From: Fructilactobacillus cliffordii
GTDB lineage: Bacteria; Bacillota; Bacilli; Lactobacillales; Lactobacillaceae
Reading direction: 5' to 3'
DNA: 64,000 nucleotides
Assembly (NCBI RefSeq): GCF_024029355.1
Contig: NZ_CP097117.1
Location: 1 to 64,000, forward strand
This document shows, piece after piece, positions 14,633 to 23,251 of this stretch. The position numbers and the translations under genes are program-made. The notes under the pieces are model-generated. The model did no database searches and was not told where the DNA came from. It worked only from the letters and a program-made list of their open reading frames with translations. Numbering within the stretch: the first letter of the stretch is position 1; each line of letters begins with the position of its first letter.

Positions 14633-15994
14633 ATGAAAGTAGCAGTAGTTGGATCATCTCACGGTGGTTACGAAGCAGTACGCGGAGTTTTACAACAATT
14701 TCCTGATGCTCACATTGATTGGTACGAAAAGGGTGACTTCATTTCGTTCTTGTCTTGTGGGATGGAACTATACCTCCAAGGAGTTGTAAAAGACGTTAAC
14801 TCAGTTAGTTACGCTACCATTCCAGAAATGGAAGACAAGGGTGTCCACGTTCACATCAATTCCGAAGTAACGAACATTGATCCGGACGGACACAAATTGA
14901 CGGTGGTTGACGTACAAAACGGTCAAGAAGAAAGTGCCGATTACGACAAGTTAATCTTGAGCGTGGGAGCCACCCCATTCAAACTTCCAGTGGCTGGAAA
15001 AGAATTACAAAACATTTACGCAATGCGGGGTCGGGACTGGGCCATCAAGTTGCGGGAAGCCGAAGTTAAACCAGACATTAAGAACGTAACTGTGGTTGGT
15101 TCTGGGTACATTGGAATCGAAGCTGCTGAATCATTTGCTAAAGCGGGTAAGCACGTTACGATTGTAGATATGAACCCAACCATCCTGGGGACTTACCTGG
15201 ATACGGAATTCACTGAAATCTTGGAAGAAGAATTAAAGGCTAATGACGTTGACTTACGGTTAAGCCAATCCGTGAAGGAATACGTTGGTAATTCTGACGA
15301 TAAGGTTACTTCAGTAATTTCAACGACTGGTGATACTTGGGATGCCGATTTGGTCATTGAAACGGCTGGAATTCGTCCTGCTACAAAGTGGTTAGCCGGA
15401 ATCGTTGATTTAGACGATCACGGTATGATCAAGACTGACGAATACCAACAAACTAGCAATCCAGATATCTTCGCCGTTGGGGATGCGACTGAAATCGAAT
15501 TTGCCCCAACTGGTAAGAAGCAATTGATTGCATTGGCTTCTAACGCTCGGCGGCAAGGTCGTTCAGCTGCTGCTAATTTAGAAGGACACAAACGTAAGAC
15601 GACTGCTGTTTCTGGTTCATCCGCTTTACACGTCTTTAACTACAAGTTTGCTTCAACTGGGGTTAAGGATGTTACCGCTAAGGGTCTCGGTGTTGACGTT
15701 GAATCAGTCTTTGTTACTGATACCAAGGTTCCTCCGTTTGTTCCTGCTGAACACAACGCGGAAGTCTTCTTCAAATTGACTTACGATCCAAAGACGAGAG
15801 TTGTAATGGGTGCGCAAATCATGTCGAAGATGGACACTACTGCCAACATCAACGCCATCTCATTGGCAATTCAACAACACATGACGGTTGACGACTTAGC
15901 ATATGCTGACTTCTTCTTCCAACCAGGCTTTGACCGTCCATGGAACATTATGAACGTGGCTGCGCAAAAAGCCGAACAAAAATTAGATAAATAA
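14633..15994 (+). CDS. nox: NADH oxidase (water-forming), FAD-dependent
   Basis: 453 residues, standard length for Nox of lactic acid bacteria. FAD-binding start VAVVGSSHGGYEAV; active-site Cys42 in SFLSCGM, the residue that cycles through sulfenic acid; NADH-binding GSGYIGIEAAESFAKAGKHV (about 158-177); second FAD motif IFAVGDATEI; and a C-terminal dimerisation domain (about 325-453). It reduces O2 to water while regenerating NAD+, important for heterofermenters using oxygen as electron acceptor. Single gene with its own promoter and terminator. CoA-disulfide reductase is a close relative, but the context and length favour Nox. Confidence 0.88.
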   Translation: MKVAVVGSSHGGYEAVRGVLQQFPDAHIDWYEKGDFISFLSCGMELYLQGVVKDVNSVSYATIPEMEDKGVHVHINSEVTNIDPDGHKLTVVDVQNGQEESADYDKLILSVGATPFKLPVAGKELQNIYAMRGRDWAIKLREAEVKPDIKNVTVVGSGYIGIEAAESFAKAGKHVTIVDMNPTILGTYLDTEFTEILEEELKANDVDLRLSQSVKEYVGNSDDKVTSVISTTGDTWDADLVIETAGIRPATKWLAGIVDLDDHGMIKTDEYQQTSNPDIFAVGDATEIEFAPTGKKQLIALASNARRQGRSAAANLEGHKRKTTAVSGSSALHVFNYKFASTGVKDVTAKGLGVDVESVFVTDTKVPPFVPAEHNAEVFFKLTYDPKTRVVMGAQIMSKMDTTANINAISLAIQQHMTVDDLAYADFFFQPGFDRPWNIMNVAAQKAEQKLDK

Positions 15995-16007
15995 GGATTA
16001 ATTCCTG

Positions 16008-16041
16008 AAAAACTTCAAGTTTAGCGCTTGAAGTTTTTTTA
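16008..16041 (+). terminator. Terminator of nox
   Basis: 12-bp stem AAAAACTTCAAG / CTTGAAGTTTTT with a 7-base loop and a longer T run. Confidence 0.85.
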
Positions 16042-16129
16042 TTTTCCGGTAAACTGGTGTTTGAACCAAATTCCTCGGGATTTGGACGGACTACATCAGA
16101 ATGAAAATGGAAAAGTTAGGGGAACCATC

Positions 16130-17311
16130 ATGCCAGAATTAGACCACCGTTTAAGCGACGTCTACAACCATCGTTTAGATACCATTACGCCGTCACAAAT
16201 TAGATCATTTTCCCGCGAGATTCAAGACATCCCGGGATTAGTTAGTTTAAACGTGGGAGAACCCGGGTTTAATACTCCTGAACACGTTAAACAAGCTGCC
16301 ATTGATAGCATTGCTAATAACCAATCACACTACTCACCCCAAAATGGTTGGTTAGAGTTACGGGAAGCCATTAGCAATTATCTAAAGAACCGCTACCAAA
16401 TGGATTATGATCCAGAGGCAGAGGTAACGGTGACCGATGGGGCCACGGAAGCATTATCCAGTAGCTTTTTAGCTACGATTAATCCGGGTGACGAGGTCTT
16501 GATTCCGATGCCTGGTTACCCGGCCTACACTTCGTTAGTTGAATTAGCCGGCGGGGTGCCAGTTGGAATGGATACTAGCGCAACTGAGTTCAAGCTAACT
16601 CCAAAACAACTAGAAGAGACATTAGCAACTCATCCAGATGCTAAAGAGCTAGTGTTAAACTATCCCACTAACCCGACGGGAGTTTCCTATACTAAGGAAG
16701 AATTGGAACAATTGGCCAAGGTCGTGGCAAAACACGGATTACTGGTGGTTGATGACGAAATCTATGGGGAATTAACCTATGATATTGAGCACTTCTCCTT
16801 TGCCAAACTTCTGCCAGAGAACACGATTTTAATTAACGGACTCTCCAAATCACATGCTATGACAGGATACCGGTTGGGGTACGTTGCTGGACCGGCTGCC
16901 ATCGTGACGGATGTTAACAAGGTGCATGGGTACCTCGTGACCTCACCATCGAATCCAGCGCAATATGCTGCCATTGAAGCCCTAAACAACGGTATGGAAG
17001 ATCCAATTCCGATGCGGAAGGCCTACCGGGAACGGCGAGACTTAATGACAACCGAATTACGGAAGTTAGGCTTTGGAGTGGTTACGCCTGAAGGAGCCTT
17101 CTATATCTTTGCTAAAATTCCAGCCCAATTCAAAGAGAATTCCCGTGAATTTGCACTCCGGTTGGCTCGGGAAGCCAAAGTCGGAGTAACGCCCGGCAGT
17201 GCCTTTGGCGTAGCTGGAGAAGGATACCTGCGACTATCATACGCGGCCGACCTGGATCAAATTGAAAAAGCGTTAGCGCAGATGAAAACATTTATCGAAA
17301 ATAATCAATAA
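16130..17311 (+). CDS. PLP-dependent aminotransferase, class I (aromatic/aspartate type)
   Basis: 393 residues from the ATG at 16130 (AGGGGAACC upstream); longer in-frame extensions would run into the nox terminator. Fold-type I aminotransferase: NVGEPGFNTPEHV near the N-terminus, NYPTNPTGV (substrate and PLP contacts), VVDDEIYGELTY with the PLP-pairing Asp, and the Schiff-base lysine K240 in GLSKSHAMTGYRLGY. The C-terminal LRLSYAA holds the carboxylate-binding Arg. Closest in style to the AraT/PatA group, acting on aromatic or other amino acids with 2-oxoglutarate. Exact substrate not decidable here. Confidence 0.85.
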   Translation: MPELDHRLSDVYNHRLDTITPSQIRSFSREIQDIPGLVSLNVGEPGFNTPEHVKQAAIDSIANNQSHYSPQNGWLELREAISNYLKNRYQMDYDPEAEVTVTDGATEALSSSFLATINPGDEVLIPMPGYPAYTSLVELAGGVPVGMDTSATEFKLTPKQLEETLATHPDAKELVLNYPTNPTGVSYTKEELEQLAKVVAKHGLLVVDDEIYGELTYDIEHFSFAKLLPENTILINGLSKSHAMTGYRLGYVAGPAAIVTDVNKVHGYLVTSPSNPAQYAAIEALNNGMEDPIPMRKAYRERRDLMTTELRKLGFGVVTPEGAFYIFAKIPAQFKENSREFALRLAREAKVGVTPGSAFGVAGEGYLRLSYAADLDQIEKALAQMKTFIENNQ

Positions 17312-17316
17312 CCAAC

Positions 17317-17344
17317 AAGAGTCTGAAACTAGGACTCTTTTTTG
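17317..17344 (+). terminator. Terminator of the aminotransferase gene
   Basis: Stem AAGAGTC / GGACTCTT with an 8-base loop and T run, a few bases after the stop. Confidence 0.75.
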
Positions 17345-17436
17345 TGGGAGCCAGCGCGGTTAACCGTCTTTTTTGCCATCGCTGTTAATTATCGGTAGAA
17401 TTAGAGTATTGAATTGAAAACGATGGAGTGATAAAG

Positions 17437-18603
17437 ATGAATGTGGGAATTGATCAAATTGGTTTTTATACGCCGAGCTACTATCTGGATTTACGGGACT
17501 TAGCGCACGCTCGAAACGAAGATCCCAATAAATATTTAATTGGAATCGGTCAAGAACGACAAGCCGTTCCACCAGCTTCTCAGGATGCGGTCACGATGGC
17601 CGCTAATGCGGCGGTTCAAGTAGTTACGCCGGAGAATCGGGAACGGATTTCCTTAATTATTTTTGGCACCGAAAGTGGCGTGGATAATTCCAAGTCCGGG
17701 GCCATTTACCTGCAACAACTATTGGGTTTGAAGCGTGAAGCACGGGCGTTTGAAATTAAACAAGCTTGCTATGGTGCCACGGCTGGTCTGCAAATGGCCA
17801 AGGATTTTGTGACTGCTCACCCGGAGCAAGAAGCCTTGGTCGTTGGAGCTGATGTTGCTCGGTATGGTCTGGGGACTCCGGGGGAAGTGACTCAGGGGTG
17901 CGGAGCAATCGCGATGACCATCAGTGCCAACCCGCGGACGTTAGCAATCAGTCCCAACAGCAGTGTTTATTCAGACGACATCATGGATTTCTGGCGGCCC
18001 CTGGATCACACGGTAGCCCTAGTTGACGGTCACTATTCCAATGATATTTACCAGCAATTCTTCCAAAAGACGATTCATGCTTATTGTGAGCAACAACAGA
18101 CTAACTTAACCGATTTTCAAGCCTTAACCTTCCACCTGCCGTACAGCAAGTTAGGCTTAAAGGCACTGCGCACAATCTTACCGGAGGTTAACGAAGCTCA
18201 CCAGCAGCAGTGGCTAACGGAATTTGAATCGAGTCGGGTTTACAACCGTCAGGTCGGTAACTTGTACACGGGTTCCTTATATTTGAGTCTCCTGTCATTA
18301 TTAGACCATGCGCAGGGATTAACTTCTGGAAATCAAATTGGGCTGTTTAGCTATGGCTCCGGAGCCCAAGGAGAGTTCTTTGCCGGCACGCTCCAATCCG
18401 AGTTTCAGAATTCCAACCGGCGCAAGCAAATTGATGACATGTTGGACCGCCGGCAACGCTTGGATGTTAATCAGTATGAAGAGTTCTTTACGCAGTGGCC
18501 AACCTTTAACACTGCTAACGTGACGATTGATCCAGCCCCGGATGACGCGGAATTCGTGTTTACTGGAGTAGTTGATAACAAACGCCAGTACCGCCAGCGT
18601 TAG
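17437..18603 (+). CDS. mvaS: Hydroxymethylglutaryl-CoA synthase
   Basis: 388 residues from the ATG at 17437 (GGAG eight bases upstream). It catalyses acetyl-CoA + acetoacetyl-CoA to HMG-CoA, the second step of the mevalonate route to isoprenoids such as undecaprenyl phosphate. The catalytic triad is visible: E79 in FGTESGVD, C111 in KQACYGATAGL and H233 in FHLPYSKLG, all matching the positions known for Gram-positive MvaS. Single gene; no other mevalonate gene is adjacent. Confidence 0.93.
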   Translation: MNVGIDQIGFYTPSYYLDLRDLAHARNEDPNKYLIGIGQERQAVPPASQDAVTMAANAAVQVVTPENRERISLIIFGTESGVDNSKSGAIYLQQLLGLKREARAFEIKQACYGATAGLQMAKDFVTAHPEQEALVVGADVARYGLGTPGEVTQGCGAIAMTISANPRTLAISPNSSVYSDDIMDFWRPLDHTVALVDGHYSNDIYQQFFQKTIHAYCEQQQTNLTDFQALTFHLPYSKLGLKALRTILPEVNEAHQQQWLTEFESSRVYNRQVGNLYTGSLYLSLLSLLDHAQGLTSGNQIGLFSYGSGAQGEFFAGTLQSEFQNSNRRKQIDDMLDRRQRLDVNQYEEFFTQWPTFNTANVTIDPAPDDAEFVFTGVVDNKRQYRQR

Positions 18604-18644
18604 TTGACACCCGTCTGGAAAAAGTTTAAATTAATCTAAAGACT

Positions 18645-18746
18645 TGAAACTTTAACCCTGTCCCGTGAGGCAGCAAGTGGTGAATTATCAAAGTGAGTGG
18701 TTTGGACTTTGCATCCTGTTGTCAGCTGGACAACGGGATTTTTTTT
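18645..18746 (+). promoter_or_regulatory. PyrR-type attenuator leader of pyrP
   Basis: The transcript leader holds TCCCGTGAGGCAGCAAG (18661-18677), which fits the PyrR-binding loop consensus (UCC-n-GnGAGGCnnnnAAG). A competing hairpin CAAAGT / ACTTTG follows, then an intrinsic terminator ATCCTGTTGTC / GACAACGGGAT with eight T (18713-18746). With UMP bound, PyrR would stabilise the binding hairpin and allow termination; without it an antiterminator would form. This supports the gene being a pyrimidine permease. Confidence 0.72.
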
Positions 18747-18759
18747 AGGAGGAATTAGT

Positions 18760-20019
18760 GTGAAAAACGAGGAGATTAAGCTGGATATTCATGATAAGCC
18801 GAGTGGTTTGTCTTGGATTGGATTATCGCTACAACACATGTTTTCAATGTTTGGAAGTACGGTGATTGTGCCGCTGTTAGTGGGCTTGAGTCCCAGCATT
18901 GCCTTATTTGCATCTGGAATTGGAACTTTACTTCACATTTTGATTACGAAGGGCAAGATTCCAGCTTACATGGGATCTAGCTTTGCCTTCATTACCCCGA
19001 TGTTAGCGTTAATGAAAACGACGGGAATCGGTGGTGTACAACAAGGAGTGATTGCCGTTGGATTGGTTTATCTAGTCGTGGCTGCCTTAGTGTGGATGCT
19101 TGGGACTGATTGGATTGACCGCTTGCTACCACCAATTGTGGTTGGACCGATTGTGGTAGTGATTGGGTTGTCTCTCGCTAGTGCTGCTGCGCAAGATGCC
19201 ATGATGAAAAATAATCACTATGATCTCACTTACTTCTTAATTGCGCTGGCAACCCTCTTTTTAGCCATTTTTTTCAACATGAAGCTGAAAGGATTTTTGG
19301 GCATGATTCCCATTCTGTTAGCCATCGTGTGTGGTTATCTAATCTCCATGGCCTGTGGATTGGTCGATTTACATGCCATTGCCAGCGCTCCTTGGTTTAA
19401 AATCCCGCACTTTGAATTACTTGGAACGGAAAAAGGCTTCCACTTGGAGTGGAATGCGATTCTGGTCATGGCGCCGATTGCCTTTGTCACAATGACCGAA
19501 CACATGGGGCACTTGATGGTCCTAGGTGAATTGACCCACCGGAACTTCTTTAAGGATCCCGGTTTGAACCGAACGTTAGCCGGGGATGGAGCGGCTTCTT
19601 TGGCCGCCGGATTACTTGGTGGACCGGCCGTCACTAGTTACGGGGAAAACATCGGGGTGATGGCCATCACGAAGGTGTACAGTGTTTACGTAATCGTGGG
19701 TGCCGCTTTGTTTGCCATGGCCTTTGCCTTTGTAAACAAATTGAACGTTCTCATTATGCAAATGCCGCTGCCTGTCATCGGGGGAATTAGTTTCTTACTG
19801 TTTGGAACCATCGCCTCGAGCGGGATTAAGGTCATGGTCGATGATCATTTGGACTTAAATAACAAACGGAACTTAATGATTGCTTCAGTCGTGTTAGTGA
19901 TTGGGGTCGGAAACGCGTACCTCCAAATTGGAAGTTTCCAATTTACGGGAGTGGCCCTAGCCACGGTGATCGGGATTGGATTAAATCTGATTCTGCCGCA
20001 ACAACCAGCTAATGAATAA
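18760..20019 (+). CDS. pyrP: Uracil permease (NCS2/UraA family)
   Basis: 419 residues from the GTG at 18760, chosen because AGGAGG lies 6-7 bases upstream and earlier starts fall inside the attenuator. About 14 membrane segments. UraA-type motifs: QHMFSMFGSTVIVPLL at the start, MTEHMGHLMV with the substrate-binding Glu and nearby His, and SYGENIGVMAITKV with the second Glu. It imports uracil with a proton. The PyrR-type leader directly upstream links it to pyrimidine control and separates it from the related xanthine permeases. Own terminator downstream. Confidence 0.88.
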   Translation: MKNEEIKLDIHDKPSGLSWIGLSLQHMFSMFGSTVIVPLLVGLSPSIALFASGIGTLLHILITKGKIPAYMGSSFAFITPMLALMKTTGIGGVQQGVIAVGLVYLVVAALVWMLGTDWIDRLLPPIVVGPIVVVIGLSLASAAAQDAMMKNNHYDLTYFLIALATLFLAIFFNMKLKGFLGMIPILLAIVCGYLISMACGLVDLHAIASAPWFKIPHFELLGTEKGFHLEWNAILVMAPIAFVTMTEHMGHLMVLGELTHRNFFKDPGLNRTLAGDGAASLAAGLLGGPAVTSYGENIGVMAITKVYSVYVIVGAALFAMAFAFVNKLNVLIMQMPLPVIGGISFLLFGTIASSGIKVMVDDHLDLNNKRNLMIASVVLVIGVGNAYLQIGSFQFTGVALATVIGIGLNLILPQQPANE

Positions 20020-20027
20020 TAACAAGT

Positions 20028-20060
20028 AAAGTCGGTCTCTATTAAAGACCGACTTTTTTT
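20028..20060 (+). terminator. Terminator of pyrP
   Basis: Stem AAAGTCGGTCT / AGACCGACTTT with a 6-base loop and T run. Confidence 0.85.
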
Positions 20061-20072
20061 AATGTTTAAGAA

Positions 20073-20101
20073 TTGTAAAAGGGTGGCAGCTTCTGTATAA
20101 T
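20073..20101 (+). promoter_or_regulatory. Promoter of the amino-acid ABC importer operon
   Basis: TTGTAA at 20073, 17-base spacer, TATAAT at 20096, 36 bases before the start codon. Confidence 0.7.
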
Positions 20102-20136
20102 CGAACACGTACAAAAAATAAGTGAATGGAGTGGAA

Positions 20137-20913
20137 ATGATGAAGAAAAAATGGTCTTTAATTTTGATGGCCGGCTTAGCAGCCTTGGTGCTGGCTGCTT
20201 GTGGGCAAAAACAAGCGGAAACGAAGACGCCACATGTTTTAACGGTGGGGTTAGAAGGAACCTATGCGCCGTATTCTTACCGGCAAAACGGTAAGTTAAC
20301 CGGATTTGAAGTTGATTTAGCCAAGGAAACCGCCAAACGAATGGGCTTGAAACCCAAATTTGTGACGACCGGTTGGGATTCTCTAATCGCCGGCTTAAAC
20401 TCGAATGACTATGACGTGGTCTTTAACAACATGGCTGAAAATCCAGACCGGCAAAAGAAATTCCGGTTTGCCACTCCCTACGTATACTCCAAGTCAATTG
20501 TGATCACGAAAAAAGATGGTACCATTAAATCTGCGAAGGACTTGAAGGGTAAAAAAGTTGCTGAAGGAACGGGAACTGATAACTGGAATAACGCCAAGAA
20601 GTTAGGTGCCAACCCCGTTACTTCACCTGCCTTTCAAACGTCGATGGATATGATTGACCAAGGTCGGGTAGCCGCCGCTGTGAACTCGCGAGAAGCCTTT
20701 GAATACTGGAAGAAGAGTCATCCTGATACTGATTTAACTTACTTTGAAATTCCAACTAGTGAAGTTAAAGCAAGTAAAATTGCCCCGATGATGAATAAGA
20801 AGAACGCTAAACTCCAAGCCAAAATGGATAAGGCCATTCAATCAGAACGGAAAGATGGAACTTTGAAACGCCTTTCTATGAAGTACTTTGGGACTAACAT
20901 TACAGATAAGTAG
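20137..20913 (+). CDS. Amino-acid ABC transporter, substrate-binding lipoprotein
   Basis: 258 residues. The lipoprotein signal ends LAAC (Cys at about residue 22). A family-3 solute-binding domain follows: VGLEGTYAPYSYRQNGKLTG, FEVDLAKETAKRMG, WDSLIAGLNSNDYDVVFNNM and ATPYVYSKSIVITKK are the usual SBP_bac_3 blocks. The substrate is a polar amino acid or cystine; the NMAENPDRQKKF segment resembles cystine-binding proteins, but this is only a suggestion. First gene of a three-gene operon with permease and ATPase. Two adjacent ATG codons (20137, 20140) are possible starts after GGAG. Confidence 0.88.
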   Translation: MMKKKWSLILMAGLAALVLAACGQKQAETKTPHVLTVGLEGTYAPYSYRQNGKLTGFEVDLAKETAKRMGLKPKFVTTGWDSLIAGLNSNDYDVVFNNMAENPDRQKKFRFATPYVYSKSIVITKKDGTIKSAKDLKGKKVAEGTGTDNWNNAKKLGANPVTSPAFQTSMDMIDQGRVAAAVNSREAFEYWKKSHPDTDLTYFEIPTSEVKASKIAPMMNKKNAKLQAKMDKAIQSERKDGTLKRLSMKYFGTNITDK

Positions 20914-20926
20914 GAGTTAGACATTT

Positions 20927-21622
20927 ATGCTGGAAATTATTACCTCGTCATTACCGAGCTTACTAAGTGCGATGCTAAAGTTTACCATTCCGTTATCGTT
21001 GATTTCCTTTGCAATTGGAATGGTGATTGCGTTCTTGGTGGCGCTAATCAGAACTTTAAATCCTAATTTCGGACCCGTGGGAAAACCACTGTGGTTAATT
21101 TTACGGGCTGTCATTAGTTTCTACGTGTGGGCCTTTCGGTCGACGCCATTGTTAGTGCAATTATTTATCATTTTCTTTGGATTACCGTCCGTTGGAATTA
21201 AACTGGCGCCGTTTGTGGCAGCTTTAATTGGATTTTCATTGAACATGGGGGCCTACGGTTCAGAAACAATCAGAGCTGCCTTGCTGTCCGTTAATCAGGA
21301 ACAATGGGAAGCTGCTTACACACTGGGATTCTCTACGCCGCAGACGTTATGGCACTTTATCATTCCACAAGCCTTACGAACAGCGTTACCACCGCTATCA
21401 AACGAATTCATTGGACTGGTTAAGGATACTTCATTGGCCAGCACGATTACAATTGCGGAAATGTTTCAGGTTAGTCAACAAATTGCGGCGCAGAACTTTG
21501 AACCGCTGTTGATGTACGTGGAAGTGGCCGCTTTGTATGCCATCCTTTGTTCGATTTTAAACGTTCTCCAGCATTACCTAGAAAAACGGTCATCACAATA
21601 TCTAAAGGGGGCCGCTGACTAA
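20927..21622 (+). CDS. Amino-acid ABC transporter, permease
   Basis: 231 residues, about five membrane helices of the HisM/GlnP type. Residues FYVWAFRSTPLLVQLF and the EAA-loop region EAAYTLGFSTPQTLWHFIIP (contacts to the ATPase) are typical. 13 bases after the binding-protein stop, and its own stop overlaps the ATPase start by one base (TAATG). Only one permease is present, so it probably works as a homodimer. Confidence 0.9.
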   Translation: MLEIITSSLPSLLSAMLKFTIPLSLISFAIGMVIAFLVALIRTLNPNFGPVGKPLWLILRAVISFYVWAFRSTPLLVQLFIIFFGLPSVGIKLAPFVAALIGFSLNMGAYGSETIRAALLSVNQEQWEAAYTLGFSTPQTLWHFIIPQALRTALPPLSNEFIGLVKDTSLASTITIAEMFQVSQQIAAQNFEPLLMYVEVAALYAILCSILNVLQHYLEKRSSQYLKGAAD

Positions 21623-22359
21623 TGTTAAAAATTGAAGATGTGCAAAAAAACTTTGGTAAAAAGCACGTGTTACAGGGAATTAGTACCGAATTTCCCGAAC
21701 ACCAGACGACGGTAATTGTCGGGCCCTCGGGATCCGGTAAAACCACTTTGTTGCGGTCGCTGGATCTTTTAGTGCAACCTGATCAGGGAACGTTAACGTT
21801 AGGATCATTACGGGTTAACTTTGCTAATCCCATCGAGAAAAAGGTCAAAAACGAACTCCGGGATCAAACCAGTATGGTGTTTCAAAATTGGAACTTATTT
21901 CCTAATTTGACCATTCTGAAAAATATCACTGCTGCGCCAATCTACGTGCAAAAGGTGGGTAAAGCCCAAGCAGAACAACAGGCTCATACTTTACTGCAAG
22001 AAGTTGGACTCGATGATTACGCTGATTCCTATCCGAATGAATTATCAGGAGGGCAGCAACAACGAATCTCGATCTGTCGGGCGCTGGCTGTTAAGCCTCA
22101 GTACATTTTATTAGACGAACCGACAAGTGCGCTGGATCCAGAAATGGAAACCCAGGTTTTGAAAATGTTAGAGAAGTTGTCTGACAACGGTCAGTCCATG
22201 ATCATGGTGACGCATAACATGCAATTCGCTAAGGATGCGGCCGATAAAATTCTGTTCTTAGAAGCGGGTCAATTACAATTTGATGGTCCCTGTGCCGACT
22301 TCTTTGCTGATCCATCTCCTCGAGTGACAAACTTCTTACAGGGGATTTCTTTGAAATAA
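21622..22359 (+). CDS. Amino-acid ABC transporter, ATP-binding protein
   Basis: 245 residues. Walker A GPSGSGKTT, Q-loop VFQNWNLFPNLT, signature LSGGQQQR, Walker B LLDEPTSALDP and the H-loop MVTHNM are all intact. Belongs to the polar amino-acid uptake group. Translationally coupled to the permease. A bidirectional terminator ends the operon. Confidence 0.93.
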   Translation: MLKIEDVQKNFGKKHVLQGISTEFPEHQTTVIVGPSGSGKTTLLRSLDLLVQPDQGTLTLGSLRVNFANPIEKKVKNELRDQTSMVFQNWNLFPNLTILKNITAAPIYVQKVGKAQAEQQAHTLLQEVGLDDYADSYPNELSGGQQQRISICRALAVKPQYILLDEPTSALDPEMETQVLKMLEKLSDNGQSMIMVTHNMQFAKDAADKILFLEAGQLQFDGPCADFFADPSPRVTNFLQGISLK

Positions 22360-22361
22360 AT

Positions 22362-22394
22362 AAAAACAGCAATTCGCGTAGAATTGCTGTTTTT
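22362..22394. terminator. Bidirectional terminator between convergent genes
   Basis: Perfect 14-bp stem AAAAACAGCAATTC / GAATTGCTGTTTTT with a 5-base loop. It touches the stop codon of the leftward membrane-protein gene. Confidence 0.88.
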
Positions 22395-23089
22395 TAGTGG
22401 AAGAAAGCTAGGAGCGCTACAAGTGCAAATGTGATAAAACAGTAGCGGAACCGCTCGTTGCGGGTGAAGATTTGGGCTCCGTAGGAAACGAGGACGATGG
22501 CGATTAATCCGGCGTCCTTTACGACGGGAAAGTTGGCCAGTAGTAATCCCGCAAACAAGAAGATGAAGAGCACGTTGAATTGGGTAGCTAGTTCCTTCGT
22601 AAAGCGGAGCGCAAAGAAGAGCACGTACAGGGTAAATAAAATTCCGATGTTGAGGAGGGTACTCCGTTCTAAATATTGACTAGTTAAAAAATTGAGAGTG
22701 GCCACCGGAATCACCGCGTTGGTGAGGGAAAAACACAGTAGTCCGTAGGAATGATTAATTCCAACCCGGGGCACGCGGAGCAAGATGTTAACCACGCCAT
22801 AAAAAAGGGTCGCAGTAAAAATCAGCAGGGGAAAATGTCCCAAAGCGATGAACCCGAGCGGCAAGAGGTTAAAAGTTAACGTTAGTCGCACGTCCCACCG
22901 CTTAAGCAAGGTTAAAGTTCCTAATGCCCAGCAGATTTCACTAGCGAGAAAAAAGAAGGACTTGGTCCCACTAAAAATGGAGAACGGATAGTTGGCCGCT
23001 AAATTCCAGATGATAATGGTAAGCAACAAGTAGATCACATTGCTACCTATGGTGATGCTTGTACGTAATTGTTGATTAGATTTTTCCAT
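22394..23089 (-). CDS. Unknown polytopic membrane protein
   Basis: 231 residues, about seven or eight hydrophobic helices with short loops and no recognised motif. The N-terminal ~14 residues are polar and cytoplasmic. Charged residues are few (KRWDVR, RVPRVG, RFTKEL, RNERFR), mostly at presumed cytoplasmic loops. Monocistronic and convergent with the ABC importer. I do not recognise the family. Confidence 0.65.
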   Translation of the reverse strand: MEKSNQQLRTSITIGSNVIYLLLTIIIWNLAANYPFSIFSGTKSFFFLASEICWALGTLTLLKRWDVRLTLTFNLLPLGFIALGHFPLLIFTATLFYGVVNILLRVPRVGINHSYGLLCFSLTNAVIPVATLNFLTSQYLERSTLLNIGILFTLYVLFFALRFTKELATQFNVLFIFLFAGLLLANFPVVKDAGLIAIVLVSYGAQIFTRNERFRYCFITFALVALLAFFH

Positions 23090-23186
23090 AATGATAACCT
23101 CGATAATTTCATCTTAATGGACTTTTTTCTGGGGTTCAACTACTTATTTTTAAAAATTTGTGATAGGATAAGATAGTTATAAGTAT

Positions 23187-23246
23187 GTTCCCGATAGGAT
23201 TCACGCTTAGTGAAGATGCCTTGTAACCAAAAATATTAGGGGGAAG
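23187..23246 (+). promoter_or_regulatory. SMK box (SAM-III) translational riboswitch of metK
   Basis: GTTCCCGATAGGAT at 23187, the conserved GATGCCTTGTAACC at 23215-23228 and AGGGGGAA at 23239 match the SMK-box layout known from Lactobacillales metK leaders. TTCCC (23188-23192) can pair with the Shine-Dalgarno GGGAA (23241-23245), which hides the ribosome site when SAM is bound. A small hairpin TTCAC / GTGAA (23200-23214) forms the upper helix. The metK ATG follows 6 bases after the site. Confidence 0.9.
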
Positions 23247-23251
23247 TTGCC

